A stretch of DNA of 64,000 nucleotides from Bog-950 sp046329515 (GTDB lineage: Bacteria; Bacteroidota; Bacteroidia; Chitinophagales; LD1): the NCBI GenBank assembly GCA_046329515.1, contig JAXLUM010000001.1:62001-126000 (forward strand), given 5' to 3'. The notes under the pieces were generated by a model, which was not told the DNA's origin, searched no databases, and saw nothing but the letters and a program-made list of their open reading frames with translations. A program made the translations under genes and the position numbers. Every line of letters starts with the position of its first letter. Within the stretch, counting starts at the first letter, position 1. Shown here piece by piece: positions 44,164 to 52,861 of the stretch.

Positions 44164-47100
44164 GTGAAACAGAGTCTACTCATTCTGTTAGTGCTGTTGT
44201 CCGCGCATGTTTTTGCGCAGGACTTTACCGGCTTTGTAAAACGCACCGATAGTCTTTCCACCCCTATTTACCAGGCCAAAGTAGATGTTACAGAGGGCGA
44301 TAAGCCGTTTACCTCACTAAAAACCTACTTTAACGGCATGTATAAGTTTACCCCGGCAAAGGGTAAAACCTATACCATTAAAATTACCTATGGTGGCTAT
44401 ACGGATACCACCTTTACCATAAGCACCGATAAAAGCGGTAAACCCACACCCGAATCGGTAACAGTTCGCTTAAAAAAGGACGGCATGCGCCTGTTAGGCG
44501 TTATCCGCAGCCGCGAGGAAGATTTCCCTATTAAAGGCGCCACCATTATTGTAAAGAATGTAATGACGCGCGAAGAGCGCCGCATAACTACGGATATTGA
44601 CGGGGCGTACAATTTTAAGCTCGACTATGAAACCAACTACCGTGTAAGCATTGATAAGCGTTCGCCGGGGGTAATGAACGTATATAAGGATACCACCTTC
44701 TACGTATCTACCATTGGGTTTAATCAGCCTTTAGATTACCGTTTGGATATTTACCTGGATCCGGTTTTATATGCCACAACTACCGTGCGCGAGGGTTATG
44801 ACCCCACGCAGGCCAAGGGCAACCTTGATATTAAACCGGTGGTTGAAGTAGGAAAGAAAGACGGCCCCGTAGCAGGCACGGGCAGCAAGGAACAAAACCC
44901 TTTTGTAGAAGACCAGCAACAGAAAAAAGCAGCCGAAGAAAGGGTTAAACAGTTACAGGCAGAATTAGAAAAAACAAAAAAGGAACTTGCTGAAGCCAGG
45001 AAAAAGGAACAGGAGAAAAAGTCAACTGGTGGCGGTGGAAGTACTACAGTTAGCCCGGGCAAAAAAGGGAAGAATAAAAACGAGAGTGATGTACCTGTTG
45101 TTATAATTGACGATAAACCTGTATCAAAAGCTACTACCTCTAAAAGCGATTCAATAGTAGTTAAGGAGGCAGAAAAGAAAGCGCAGGAAATAGAGGCCAA
45201 GATTGCGAAAGAAAAAGCCCAGGCGCAAAGCAAGGCTGATGAGCTTGCCGCCCTGCAAAAAGCGGTAACCGACTCAACTGCCAAAGCAAAGGAAGAGCAG
45301 GAGATGATTGCAATGACTGCGGCACTACAGCAAAAAAAGCAGAAGGAGGAAGACTCCGTTAAACTGGAAAACCAAAAGGCCCAAAAGGAAATTGCAGACC
45401 GCATGAACGCTAAGCGCGATTCGTTGGCTAAATCAGTAGAGATTAAGAAAAAGCAAGCTGCTGATTCGTTAGCCCAGGTGAAAGTGCAAAAAGAACAAGA
45501 GGCTAAAGAACGGGCAAGAATTGATTCAGTAATTAAAGTTGCGGTTGCCGCCCGCCAAAAATTTGTAGCGGACTCTATAGCAACAGTAAAACAAACCGAA
45601 GCGAAAGAAAAAGCGAAAGCAGACTCATTAGCTAAGGCAGAAATTGCCGCAAGGAAAAAATTTGTAGCCGACTCTATAGCCGAAGTAAAAGCCTTGAAGC
45701 AACAGCAGGCTAAGGAGAAAGCATACACTGATTCGGTAAACAAGGCTACTGCCCTCGCTCTTAAAAAAGCACAACAGGATTCTATTGCCAACGCAGTAGC
45801 CATTCGCCAAAAGCAAGTAGCGGATTCGTTAGCTGCAGTGAAATTGAAAAATGAATTGGCCGCAAAAGAAAAGGCACACAATGATTCTATTGCCAAAGCA
45901 TACCAGGCTGCTGCAAAAAAAGCGCAACAGGATTCTATTGCTAACGCTGTAGCCATGCGCCAAAAGCAAGTTGCTGATTCTATAGCTGCAGTTAAATTGA
46001 AGAATGAGTTGGCTGCAAAAGAAAAAGCACGTAATGATTCAATTGCCAAAGTTTACCAGCTGGCCGCGCAAAAAGCTAAGCAGGATTCATTGGCGCGCGT
46101 GGCTGAAATAGCTAAACAAAAGCAGGCTGACTCCCTTGCTAAAGCGCAGGCAATAAAAGAAAGTATGGCCCGCGAAGCCGCTCTCGAAAAAGCTTACCGC
46201 GATTCAATAGCAAAAGTTGTTGCCGCTAATCAACCCAAACAATCGCGCTGTTATTTTACCGTAACTGATACCGGCGGTAAATTTATTGCCGGCGCTACTG
46301 CCATAGTCAAAAACGCAAAGGGTGTTGAGGTAAACCGTAAAATTACCGATAGCAAAGGCTTTTGTGTGGTGGATGTAATGTCGCTAACCAGGTACAGTGT
46401 GCAGGTAAATAAAACAGACTACTACTCTGCCTTTGATAGTATATACTTTACCAATAAGGACGGTTATTCCTGTAGCCGCTTATTTAAATTAAAACCGCAG
46501 GATAAATCAGTATTAGCCCTGGATGGCATGCAAACTGCCGTAAAGAAAAACAATGCCGAAGAGCTGCTTGTTAAGGCGCTTTACGACTCCATCGCTCGCG
46601 CTGAAAGCGTAGAGAAACGAACCTACTTCGAAGATTCGTTGATGCGAATAAAAAAGGAGCAAACGCGCCGTATACGCGAAGCTGCTGAAAAACGTGCGTA
46701 CGAAGATTCACTGGTAAGAGCAAAAGAACTGGCCCGGCAGAAGTTTCTGGAAGACTCCTTTAATCGCGAGCAGGCTAAACGCGATGCGATAGAACGCGAG
46801 CGGCTGGCCAAAAAAGTTTTTGAAGATTCTATTGAGAAGGCCCGTGCCGCAGCCTGGTTAAAAGCCTACCAGGACTCTATTGCGCGTTTAAGCGCCGAAC
46901 AGGAGAGAATAGAAAAAGAAAAGCTGGCTAAAAAGGCTTATGAAGATTCTGTAGCCAAAGCACAATTGTTAGCGCGCGAGAAGTTTGTGAAAGACTCCAT
47001 AGCGGCTGAACAAAAGCGGCTGGAGGAAGAGGCGCTAAGGAAAAAGCAGGAAGAAGAAAGACTGCAACAGGAAGCTATTGCCCGTCAAAAATTTGTAATG

Positions 47101-48954
47101 GATTCCATTGCCGCGGCCCAGGCCGAGCAGGCGCGCTTAGCGGCAGAGAAAGAAGCTATCCGCAAAAAAGCCGAGCAGGACTCTATTGCTAATGCCAAAG
47201 CCTTAGCACAAAAAGCGGCAGAAGAAGAGGCAAAAAGAAAGGCCGCTGAAGCTGAAGCTGCGCGGCAGGCGGAAGAGAAACGCAAAATGGATGAATTAGT
47301 GGCTAAAAATGCCCGCAACGATTCTTTGGCACGCCTGAAAATTGAACAGGAACGAATAGCTGCTGAATTAAAGGCCACTAAAGCGCGCAATGATTCCATA
47401 GCTAAAGTTGAAGCGAAGTTCCGTGAAATGGCGCGCAAAGATTCTCTTGCCGCTGCTAAAGAAGAACTGAAGCGAAAGGAAAAAGAAACTGCTGAAAAAC
47501 AGGCATTGGCTGAAGCAGAAGCAAAACGCAAATTGGATGAACGCAAGCGGTTTGTTCAGGACTCCTTGAGTAATGCTAAAGAATTAGCCAAACAGGAAGA
47601 AGAAAAGAAACGCGTAGAAGAAGCAGCGCGCAAGGACCGCATAGAACAGGAGAAAAAACTGGCAGAAGAAAAACGCAAACTTCAGGAGTTGGCAGTGGCT
47701 AAAGCTAAAGAAGACTCTATTACCCGCGCTAAAACAGAGGCCATCAATCGTAAGCACTTTGAGGATTCTATACAAAAGGCACTAAGTGTAATGCGCGATA
47801 AGTTTGTAAAAGATTCCATAGCCCAGGTAAAGGCACTGGCTGAAAAGAAAGCAGCGGAAGATAAGCTGGCTAAAGAACAGGCCGAGGTTAACCGCATGAA
47901 ACAGGAGTTGGAAACAGCCCGTCAAAAGGCAGTGGCTGATTCTTTAGCGAAAGTGGAAAATGAAAGGAAGGAAAAGTTACTGGCTGAACAGCGCTTAAAA
48001 GAAGAAGAGCAAAATAAATTGCAACAGATAGCTGCTCAAAAACAACAAGAAGAAGCACAACGTGCAAAAGAAGACTCCATTACTAAGGTTTTAGCGGAGA
48101 AGAATCGTATTGCTGCGGAACAGGAACTGAAACACCAACAGGAAATTGCTGCTGCTACAGCTGCTAAAAAGCGCATGGATGATTCCCTGGCGCAAATACA
48201 GTTAGAAAAGGAAAAAACGGCCCGCGAATTGGCGGAGTTGAAAGCTAACAAGCAGACCAATAATAGTGCAGGATTACCGCCCGCCAACACGGTAGTTCCT
48301 GTCAATGCCGAAGCAAAACCAATAACAGCGGAACTGAAAATCACTATTGTTGACGCAGCTACTGAAGCGCCTATTAGCCAAAGCTATGTAACAGTTAAAA
48401 GCGCAACCGCTACCGATTTTGGTAAGTTGCAGACAGATGATGCAGGAACGTTAAAGATAAGTTTGCCTGCCGGCACCACTTATTACTTATTAGCCAGCAA
48501 AAACAGGTACAATCCTGTGGCCGATACACTTGTTCTTACTGCAAATACCCAAGGCGCTGTTACTAAAACATACAAACTCGCTAAAACACCAACAGGGCCT
48601 GAAATTCTTTCGCCGGTATTGCCTGTAGTGGAATTTGATAAGAACGGATATGAGCTAAGCGCTAAAGCCCGTCAACAATTAAAAGATGTTATTCAGGCTT
48701 TAAATAATGCACCTGATGCGAAAGTTAAAATTACGGCCATTGCTTCTTCTGATGAAAGCAATCCTAAAATTGTATCCCTACGCCGTTCCGATGCTGTATT
48801 GAAATTCTTTATTCAAAACGGCATTGCGGTTGAAAGGGTTATTTGCTCTTATTATGGTAATACCATTTCGCGCAGTGGTTGCACCAGCGCTAATTGCCCC
48901 GAGGAATTGCTGCAACAAAACCGTTGTGCCGCTTTTGAACTGGTTAAAGAGTAA
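44164..48954 (+). CDS. Giant OmpA-family lipid/peptidoglycan-associated protein with Asp-Ser-punctuated coiled coils
   Basis: 1596 aa, GTG start followed at once by a signal peptide (KQSLLILLVLLSAHVFAQ). Residues about 20-95 and 112-200 look like carboxypeptidase-regulatory-like beta domains. Residues about 252-690 and 795-1365 are Ala/Lys/Glu-rich coiled coil interrupted every 15-20 residues by Asp-Ser followed by Ile/Leu/Val. In the first coil the spacing cycles 20-16-15, a super-repeat of about 51 aa. Similar beta domains sit at 694-775 and 1387-1475. The C-terminus (VVEFDKNGYELSAKARQQLKDVIQAL ... SLRRSDAVLKFFIQNGI) is an OmpA-like peptidoglycan-binding domain, ending with Cys-rich GCTSANCPEELLQQNRC. 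It probably spans a long periplasmic or surface distance, anchored to peptidoglycan at one end. Confidence 0.88.
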   Translation: MKQSLLILLVLLSAHVFAQDFTGFVKRTDSLSTPIYQAKVDVTEGDKPFTSLKTYFNGMYKFTPAKGKTYTIKITYGGYTDTTFTISTDKSGKPTPESVTVRLKKDGMRLLGVIRSREEDFPIKGATIIVKNVMTREERRITTDIDGAYNFKLDYETNYRVSIDKRSPGVMNVYKDTTFYVSTIGFNQPLDYRLDIYLDPVLYATTTVREGYDPTQAKGNLDIKPVVEVGKKDGPVAGTGSKEQNPFVEDQQQKKAAEERVKQLQAELEKTKKELAEARKKEQEKKSTGGGGSTTVSPGKKGKNKNESDVPVVIIDDKPVSKATTSKSDSIVVKEAEKKAQEIEAKIAKEKAQAQSKADELAALQKAVTDSTAKAKEEQEMIAMTAALQQKKQKEEDSVKLENQKAQKEIADRMNAKRDSLAKSVEIKKKQAADSLAQVKVQKEQEAKERARIDSVIKVAVAARQKFVADSIATVKQTEAKEKAKADSLAKAEIAARKKFVADSIAEVKALKQQQAKEKAYTDSVNKATALALKKAQQDSIANAVAIRQKQVADSLAAVKLKNELAAKEKAHNDSIAKAYQAAAKKAQQDSIANAVAMRQKQVADSIAAVKLKNELAAKEKARNDSIAKVYQLAAQKAKQDSLARVAEIAKQKQADSLAKAQAIKESMAREAALEKAYRDSIAKVVAANQPKQSRCYFTVTDTGGKFIAGATAIVKNAKGVEVNRKITDSKGFCVVDVMSLTRYSVQVNKTDYYSAFDSIYFTNKDGYSCSRLFKLKPQDKSVLALDGMQTAVKKNNAEELLVKALYDSIARAESVEKRTYFEDSLMRIKKEQTRRIREAAEKRAYEDSLVRAKELARQKFLEDSFNREQAKRDAIERERLAKKVFEDSIEKARAAAWLKAYQDSIARLSAEQERIEKEKLAKKAYEDSVAKAQLLAREKFVKDSIAAEQKRLEEEALRKKQEEERLQQEAIARQKFVMDSIAAAQAEQARLAAEKEAIRKKAEQDSIANAKALAQKAAEEEAKRKAAEAEAARQAEEKRKMDELVAKNARNDSLARLKIEQERIAAELKATKARNDSIAKVEAKFREMARKDSLAAAKEELKRKEKETAEKQALAEAEAKRKLDERKRFVQDSLSNAKELAKQEEEKKRVEEAARKDRIEQEKKLAEEKRKLQELAVAKAKEDSITRAKTEAINRKHFEDSIQKALSVMRDKFVKDSIAQVKALAEKKAAEDKLAKEQAEVNRMKQELETARQKAVADSLAKVENERKEKLLAEQRLKEEEQNKLQQIAAQKQQEEAQRAKEDSITKVLAEKNRIAAEQELKHQQEIAAATAAKKRMDDSLAQIQLEKEKTARELAELKANKQTNNSAGLPPANTVVPVNAEAKPITAELKITIVDAATEAPISQSYVTVKSATATDFGKLQTDDAGTLKISLPAGTTYYLLASKNRYNPVADTLVLTANTQGAVTKTYKLAKTPTGPEILSPVLPVVEFDKNGYELSAKARQQLKDVIQALNNAPDAKVKITAIASSDESNPKIVSLRRSDAVLKFFIQNGIAVERVICSYYGNTISRSGCTSANCPEELLQQNRCAAFELVKE

Positions 48955-48998
48955 ATACAGCAAGCGCTTTTCAGCGCCGCTACTTGATGCTACTAAGC

Positions 48999-49298
48999 CT
49001 AATTAAGGCTGAATTCGAAGCTAACGGAGTGCGTAATAATAGTTTCAGCCGCCTGGCGGAAAATGTTGAACGTTTTGTTGTTCACTATAATTACAAGAGA
49101 GTTTTTGTCGAGGGAGTTTATTTTAACTTCTACCAGATCACCGGGGAAGATGCCTAACTCAAAAAACTTCTCGCAAAGTTTTGAGTTACGCATGTCCACG
49201 ATGTATGCACGCTCACCAGCGCACAATTTGTCAAGGGGTTTCAAATTTCTTAAGTTTAAGGACAAGGTAATGTGCATTTGTGCGTTTGTCAAGCCCAT
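48999..49298 (-). CDS. FeoA-domain protein
   Basis: 99 aa. The SH3-like FeoA fold is seen as NLRNLKPLDKLCAGERAYIVDM ... KFFELGIFPGDLVEVKI ... SLVIIVNNKTFNIFRQAAETI, including the ELGIxPGxxVEV core. FeoA domains assist ferrous iron transport by FeoB or act as regulatory modules of DtxR-type repressors. No feoB is next to it. It begins 2 bp after the ferritin stop on the same strand, so it is translated with ferritin, and an iron-homeostasis role is likely. About 15 residues precede the FeoA domain. Confidence 0.88.
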   Translation of the reverse strand: MGLTNAQMHITLSLNLRNLKPLDKLCAGERAYIVDMRNSKLCEKFFELGIFPGDLVEVKINSLDKNSLVIIVNNKTFNIFRQAAETIITHSVSFEFSLN

Positions 49299-49300
49299 TA

Positions 49301-49837
49301 TCAGGCTTCCTCTACGTTTTTGTCTTTTTTCTTTTTGCCCTGCGGTCCTGAAATCTTTTCGAACTCTCTATCAATGTAGTACAGGCTTTGAGGGCCCCCG
49401 CCAATCAGCTTAATTTTATCTAAAATGCGTTTAAACTGAACTTCTTCTTCCTTTTGCTCATCCACAAAAAAGCGAAGAAAATCTTCTGTGGCGTGGTCGC
49501 CCTCAGCTTTTGCCAGGGTTAAAACCTTATAAATGGCCTTGGTAACACGCTGTTCATGTTCCAGTGCCATCTCTACCGCTTCCTGTATGCTTTTAAACTC
49601 ATATTTAGGCTCCTTCAGGGCCGGAACCAATGCATGGCCACCTACTTCGTTTATGTAGGTAAAAAACTTCATAAAATGGGTGTTTTCTTCTGATGACTGC
49701 TTATAGAAAAACTTTGCAGTGCCCTCATAACCCTGAACCTCGCACCAACTGGCAACGGCCAGGTAACTGAACTTAGCGTTTAATTCAAGGCCTAAATGCT
49801 CATTCAGGGCTTTTTCCACCTTTTTGGTAATAATCAT
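49301..49837 (-). CDS. ftnA: Ferritin
   Basis: 178 aa. Four-helix ferritin with the ferroxidase residues visible: Glu in NEHLGLELNAKFSYLAVASW, ExxH in QSSEENTHFMKFFTYI, the Glu in ALEHEQRVTKAIY, and Gln/Glu in RFFVDEQKEEEVQFKRIL. It stores iron as a ferric mineral in a 24-mer cage. After residue about 160 there is a Lys/Glu-rich tail. It forms an operon with the FeoA-domain gene (2-bp gap). Confidence 0.95.
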   Translation of the reverse strand: MIITKKVEKALNEHLGLELNAKFSYLAVASWCEVQGYEGTAKFFYKQSSEENTHFMKFFTYINEVGGHALVPALKEPKYEFKSIQEAVEMALEHEQRVTKAIYKVLTLAKAEGDHATEDFLRFFVDEQKEEEVQFKRILDKIKLIGGGPQSLYYIDREFEKISGPQGKKKKDKNVEEA

Positions 49838-49917
49838 TGCATGTATTTTGAAAGCGTGAATATAAGAATACGCTTATAGAACAGAGTCCGCAGGCTTAAA
49901 GTTCAAAAGGCTGTGGC

Positions 49918-50055
49918 TTAATGCTTAAGGCGGTGTCCGCCAAAGGTTGGGCAGTCGCACTTATTAGCTTTGCACGAAGGAAGGCTGGTAATGAGCATTA
50001 AACCCGTTAAGGCAATAAGGGCAATACGTGCGATATGTTTAATTTGTCTGCTCAT
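49918..50055 (-). CDS. Small lipoprotein-like protein (45 aa)
   Basis: Starts at the ATG at 50055: MSRQIKHIARIALIALTGLM. Basic residues, a hydrophobic helix and a Cys (SLPSC) resemble a lipobox, and the mature part would be only C-KANKCDCPTFGGHRLKH. Cys-Asp-Cys-Pro mini-lipoproteins of this kind occur in Bacteroidota as I recall them. A longer frame upstream exists but would overlap the divergent glycosyltransferase gene. The function is unknown; the Cys/His content could bind a metal, which fits the neighbouring ferritin only loosely. Confidence 0.6.
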   Translation of the reverse strand: MSRQIKHIARIALIALTGLMLITSLPSCKANKCDCPTFGGHRLKH

Positions 50056-50086
50056 AGCTATAAAACGAATAGGGGCAAAAATAATT

Positions 50087-51157
50087 TTGAATACCGATAA
50101 ACCTAAAAAAGTAATTGTTGCCCCCTTAGACTGGGGCCTTGGGCACGCCAGCCGCTGCATTCCCATTATACAGCAATTGCTTAATAGAGGAGTAGAAGTG
50201 CTTGTGGCTGGCTCCGGTTCGGCATTAAAGGTTCTGCAGCGGGAGTTTCCGCAATTAACCTACGTGCAGCTACCGGCCTATAATCCTGTTTATCCTGCTA
50301 ATGGTTCTATGGTTTGGAAAATGGGAGCCCAGTTGCCCAAGTTTATAAATGCAATAAACAAGGAACAACTAGCCATAGAACGCCTGGTGGCTGAGCATAA
50401 GGCTGGTTTGGTTATAGCCGACAACCGCTATGGGGCTTATTCCAAAAAGGTAAAATCAGTTTTTATAACCCACCAGTTAAGGGTGCTTATGCCTAATGAA
50501 TGGAAGTGGATGGAAGGAATAGTGAACCACTTCAACTATAAGCAAATTTCGAAGTTTACTGAATGTTGGGTTCCTGCACCTCCTGATAATCCATTTACAG
50601 AACTTCTTCAGTTTAACTCAACAAAGCCGCCTGTGTATGTGGGCTATCTTTCGCGGCTTCAACGAAGAGATTTACCGCTTAAATATGACATAGTGGTTGT
50701 TTGTTCCGGCCCTGAACCGCAGCGAAGCATTTTCGAAGAGCTGCTTGTAAAACAGCTAAGCGGTTTAAACAAAAAAGCAATTGTAGTAAGAGGCCGGCCG
50801 CAGGAAGCGCAAAAACTTAACAGGCAGCAAGGACAAATAACTATTATAAACTACCTGGAAAGTGAAGAAATGAATGAAGTACTTTGCGAAAGCAACATTG
50901 TTGTATGCCGCTCAGGGTATAGCATGGTTATGGATTTAATGCAAACAGGCGGCAAAGCGGTGTTTATACCTACCCCCGGGCAAACCGAGCAGGAATATGT
51001 AGCCAGCGTGCTTAAAGCTGGCGGTATTGCTTTTTCCGAAACCCAGCAGAACTTTAATCTCGAAAAAGCCTTAAAAGAATCGGAAAAGTATAGGGGTTTT
51101 CACACATTTGGCACTGAAGGCAATTTGCTTAACAAGGCAATAGACAGCTTACTATGA
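50087..51157 (+). CDS. Glycosyltransferase, MurG/GT28-like
   Basis: About 356 aa with my preferred start TTG at 50087 (MNTDKPKKVIVAPLDWGLGHASRC), preceded by AGGGG; in-frame TTG/ATG codons at 49970 and 49991 would overlap the divergent lipoprotein gene and add a hydrophobic stretch. The N-terminal Rossmann domain has the nucleotide-sugar glycosyltransferase start GLGHASRCIPIIQQLLNRG. The C-terminal domain contains VVVCSGPEPQRSIFEELL and the donor-binding segment CRSGYSMVMDLMQTGGKAVFIPTPGQTEQEYVA, as in GT28/MurG-like enzymes. Acceptor unknown. Its stop overlaps the next start (ATGA), coupling it to the DgkA-family kinase. Confidence 0.85.
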   Translation: MNTDKPKKVIVAPLDWGLGHASRCIPIIQQLLNRGVEVLVAGSGSALKVLQREFPQLTYVQLPAYNPVYPANGSMVWKMGAQLPKFINAINKEQLAIERLVAEHKAGLVIADNRYGAYSKKVKSVFITHQLRVLMPNEWKWMEGIVNHFNYKQISKFTECWVPAPPDNPFTELLQFNSTKPPVYVGYLSRLQRRDLPLKYDIVVVCSGPEPQRSIFEELLVKQLSGLNKKAIVVRGRPQEAQKLNRQQGQITIINYLESEEMNEVLCESNIVVCRSGYSMVMDLMQTGGKAVFIPTPGQTEQEYVASVLKAGGIAFSETQQNFNLEKALKESEKYRGFHTFGTEGNLLNKAIDSLL

Positions 51158-51510
51158 AATTTATTAAAGGGTTTAGTTACGCCATAAAGGGTATTGCAGT
51201 TGCAGTTAAAGAACAGCTGAACCTTAAAATACATTTGGTAGCCGTGCTGGTGGTAATAGCGGCCGGCATTTACTTTGAGTTGGACGCTGTGGAATGGGCA
51301 ATACTGTTTTTAACTTTCGGCATGGTAATAGTTGCTGAAATGCTGAATACAGCTATGGAATATATGGTTGACTTTGTATCGCCGCAAATACACCCTATGG
51401 CCGGTAAAATAAAAGATGTAGCGGCAGGAGCCGTATTAATAGCGGCAATAATTGCCATAGCTGTTGCCATTACCATTTTCGGAAACAAGTTTTTTAATCA
51501 GACATTATGA
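51154..51510 (+). CDS. dgkA: Diacylglycerol/undecaprenol kinase (DgkA family)
   Basis: 118 aa with three transmembrane helices. Family residues are visible: amphipathic N-terminal helix with E (VAVKEQLNLKIH), the catalytic segment EMLNTAMEYMVDFVSP, and KIKDVAAGAVLIAA. The family phosphorylates diacylglycerol or, in many bacteria, undecaprenol. The ATGA overlap with a GT28-like glycosyltransferase makes a lipid-carrier role in envelope synthesis plausible. The next gene again overlaps by 4 bp. Confidence 0.93.
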   Translation: MKFIKGFSYAIKGIAVAVKEQLNLKIHLVAVLVVIAAGIYFELDAVEWAILFLTFGMVIVAEMLNTAMEYMVDFVSPQIHPMAGKIKDVAAGAVLIAAIIAIAVAITIFGNKFFNQTL

Positions 51511-52211
51511 AGAAGTTATTGCTCGCATTTTTACTGCTACAACAAACAGTTTTTGCCCAAAGTACGTTTGAGGGTAGCTTAAGTATCAGTTTTAAAAACG
51601 AGAAGAACGCCACAACACAAACAGATGTTAAAGTAAAAGGCGCAGAGGTTTACATAAAACAAAGCGTAAACGGCAATGCTAAATACGACCACTTTGTAAT
51701 TAACCTGAAAACAAGAGAGCTATACACCGTTTCTGCTGCATCAAAAAAGGTAATTATAAAATACCAGTTAGATTCTCTGCTTGCGTTTTACGAGCGCGAA
51801 AATTTGAAAGAGGGCTTTGTAAGGAACTTTCCTGCGGAGTTGAAGTTGACCGATAAAGCCATTGAAAAGGACGGTGTGCGCCAAACAAAGTTTGTTGCTG
51901 AAACCAACCTATTGAAAATTACGGGCTGGGTAAGTGATGCACAAACACCTATTAACGACTTAATCCCTTTTCTGCGATTGATTAATAGCTGGAATGAAGC
52001 ACAAGGCGGAAACATTATTGAAGCAGAAACCACCTATAAGGTAGGTAAGCGCGAATCATCAGTAAAGGTTACCGTTAAAAAGGAAGCTGTAACCAAAGAA
52101 ACATTCGAATTGCCTAAGGGTTATGAAACCCGTGACTTTGCAAAAATGATGGAAGAACAGCGCGGCAATAAAGAGCTTAAAACTATTGTGCAAACCTTTG
52201 GTGAATTCTAA
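51507..52211 (+). CDS. Secreted protein resembling DUF4412 family
   Basis: 234 aa with a signal peptide (MKKLLLAFLLLQQTVFAQ). The mature part begins FEGSLSISFKNEKN and continues as beta strands with KVKGAEVYIKQSVNG and VINLKTRELYTV, a pattern typical of DUF4412-like proteins that resemble LolA/LppX lipid-binding folds. The similarity is by pattern only. Last gene of the GT28-dgkA operon; its 3' end overlaps the convergent lspA by 4 bp. Confidence 0.72.
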   Translation: MKKLLLAFLLLQQTVFAQSTFEGSLSISFKNEKNATTQTDVKVKGAEVYIKQSVNGNAKYDHFVINLKTRELYTVSAASKKVIIKYQLDSLLAFYERENLKEGFVRNFPAELKLTDKAIEKDGVRQTKFVAETNLLKITGWVSDAQTPINDLIPFLRLINSWNEAQGGNIIEAETTYKVGKRESSVKVTVKKEAVTKETFELPKGYETRDFAKMMEEQRGNKELKTIVQTFGEF

Positions 52212-52861
52212 GACTGCGCTTGTGCTTGCTGTTCGGCGGCAGGCGCTTTAGTTTCTTCCACGGCGTCCTTTTTAAAGAATGCACGCTGAAATAAAATGAT
52301 AATAGCTACACCAATAGTTATTGAGGCATCCGCTATATTGAAGATGAAGCGGAAGAATTCAAAATAATCTCCACCCACAAACGGTACCCACTTTGGCCAA
52401 TAGCCATGGAAAAGCGGAAACCAAAGCATATCAACCACTAAGCCCTGCATCCAGCCGCTGTAACCGCCTTCAGGAGGAAACATTTTAGCTACTGCATATT
52501 GGCTGTCAGAAAAAATAACGCCGTAAAAAGTACCGTCAATCATATTGCCGAAAGCACCGGCCAGTATCAGGCTTACGGCAGCTACAAAACCCCAATGGGC
52601 TTTTTCGCGGATAATGCGGTTTAAGTACCACAGGCCACCCACCACTGCAAACAAGCGAAACACACTAAGAAAAATTTTGCCCCATACGCCGGGCAGCAAC
52701 ATACCAAAGGCCATGCCGGCATTCTCCGTAAAATGTATGCGGAACCAGTTGGCAATAACGTGCTCCTCACTAAGCATCATATGGGTTTTTACCCAAATTT
52801 TTAATGCCTGATCCAGTATTATAACAATGGCTATAATTAAAAACGCGTGTGTTCTTTTCAT
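52208..52861 (-). CDS. lspA: Lipoprotein signal peptidase (signal peptidase II)
   Basis: 217 aa with four transmembrane helices. The two catalytic aspartates lie in GNMIDGTFYGVIF and FNIADASITIG; FTENAGMAFGM is the conserved NxGxAFG segment. It cleaves prolipoproteins before the lipidated Cys in the inner membrane. A periplasmic insertion around residues 130-165 (PEGGYSGWMQGLVVDMLWFPLFHGYWPKWVPF) is longer than in E. coli. The C-terminal tail is Ala/Gln-rich. The start overlaps the ileS stop (TAATG), giving an ileS-lspA unit as in many bacteria. Confidence 0.95.
   Translation of the reverse strand: MKRTHAFLIIAIVIILDQALKIWVKTHMMLSEEHVIANWFRIHFTENAGMAFGMLLPGVWGKIFLSVFRLFAVVGGLWYLNRIIREKAHWGFVAAVSLILAGAFGNMIDGTFYGVIFSDSQYAVAKMFPPEGGYSGWMQGLVVDMLWFPLFHGYWPKWVPFVGGDYFEFFRFIFNIADASITIGVAIIILFQRAFFKKDAVEETKAPAAEQQAQAQS

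Noticed and set aside
44796..46049. 417-aa minus-strand open frame
   Set aside because: It is the antisense shadow of the Ala/Lys/Asp-Ser repeat region of the OmpA-family gene; its low-complexity Ser/Ala/Phe composition mirrors the repeats.
45400..46150. Periodic DNA repeats that could suggest a CRISPR array or minisatellite
   Set aside because: The periodicity is at codon level within one open frame, the units are imperfect, and there are no unique spacers between constant repeats.
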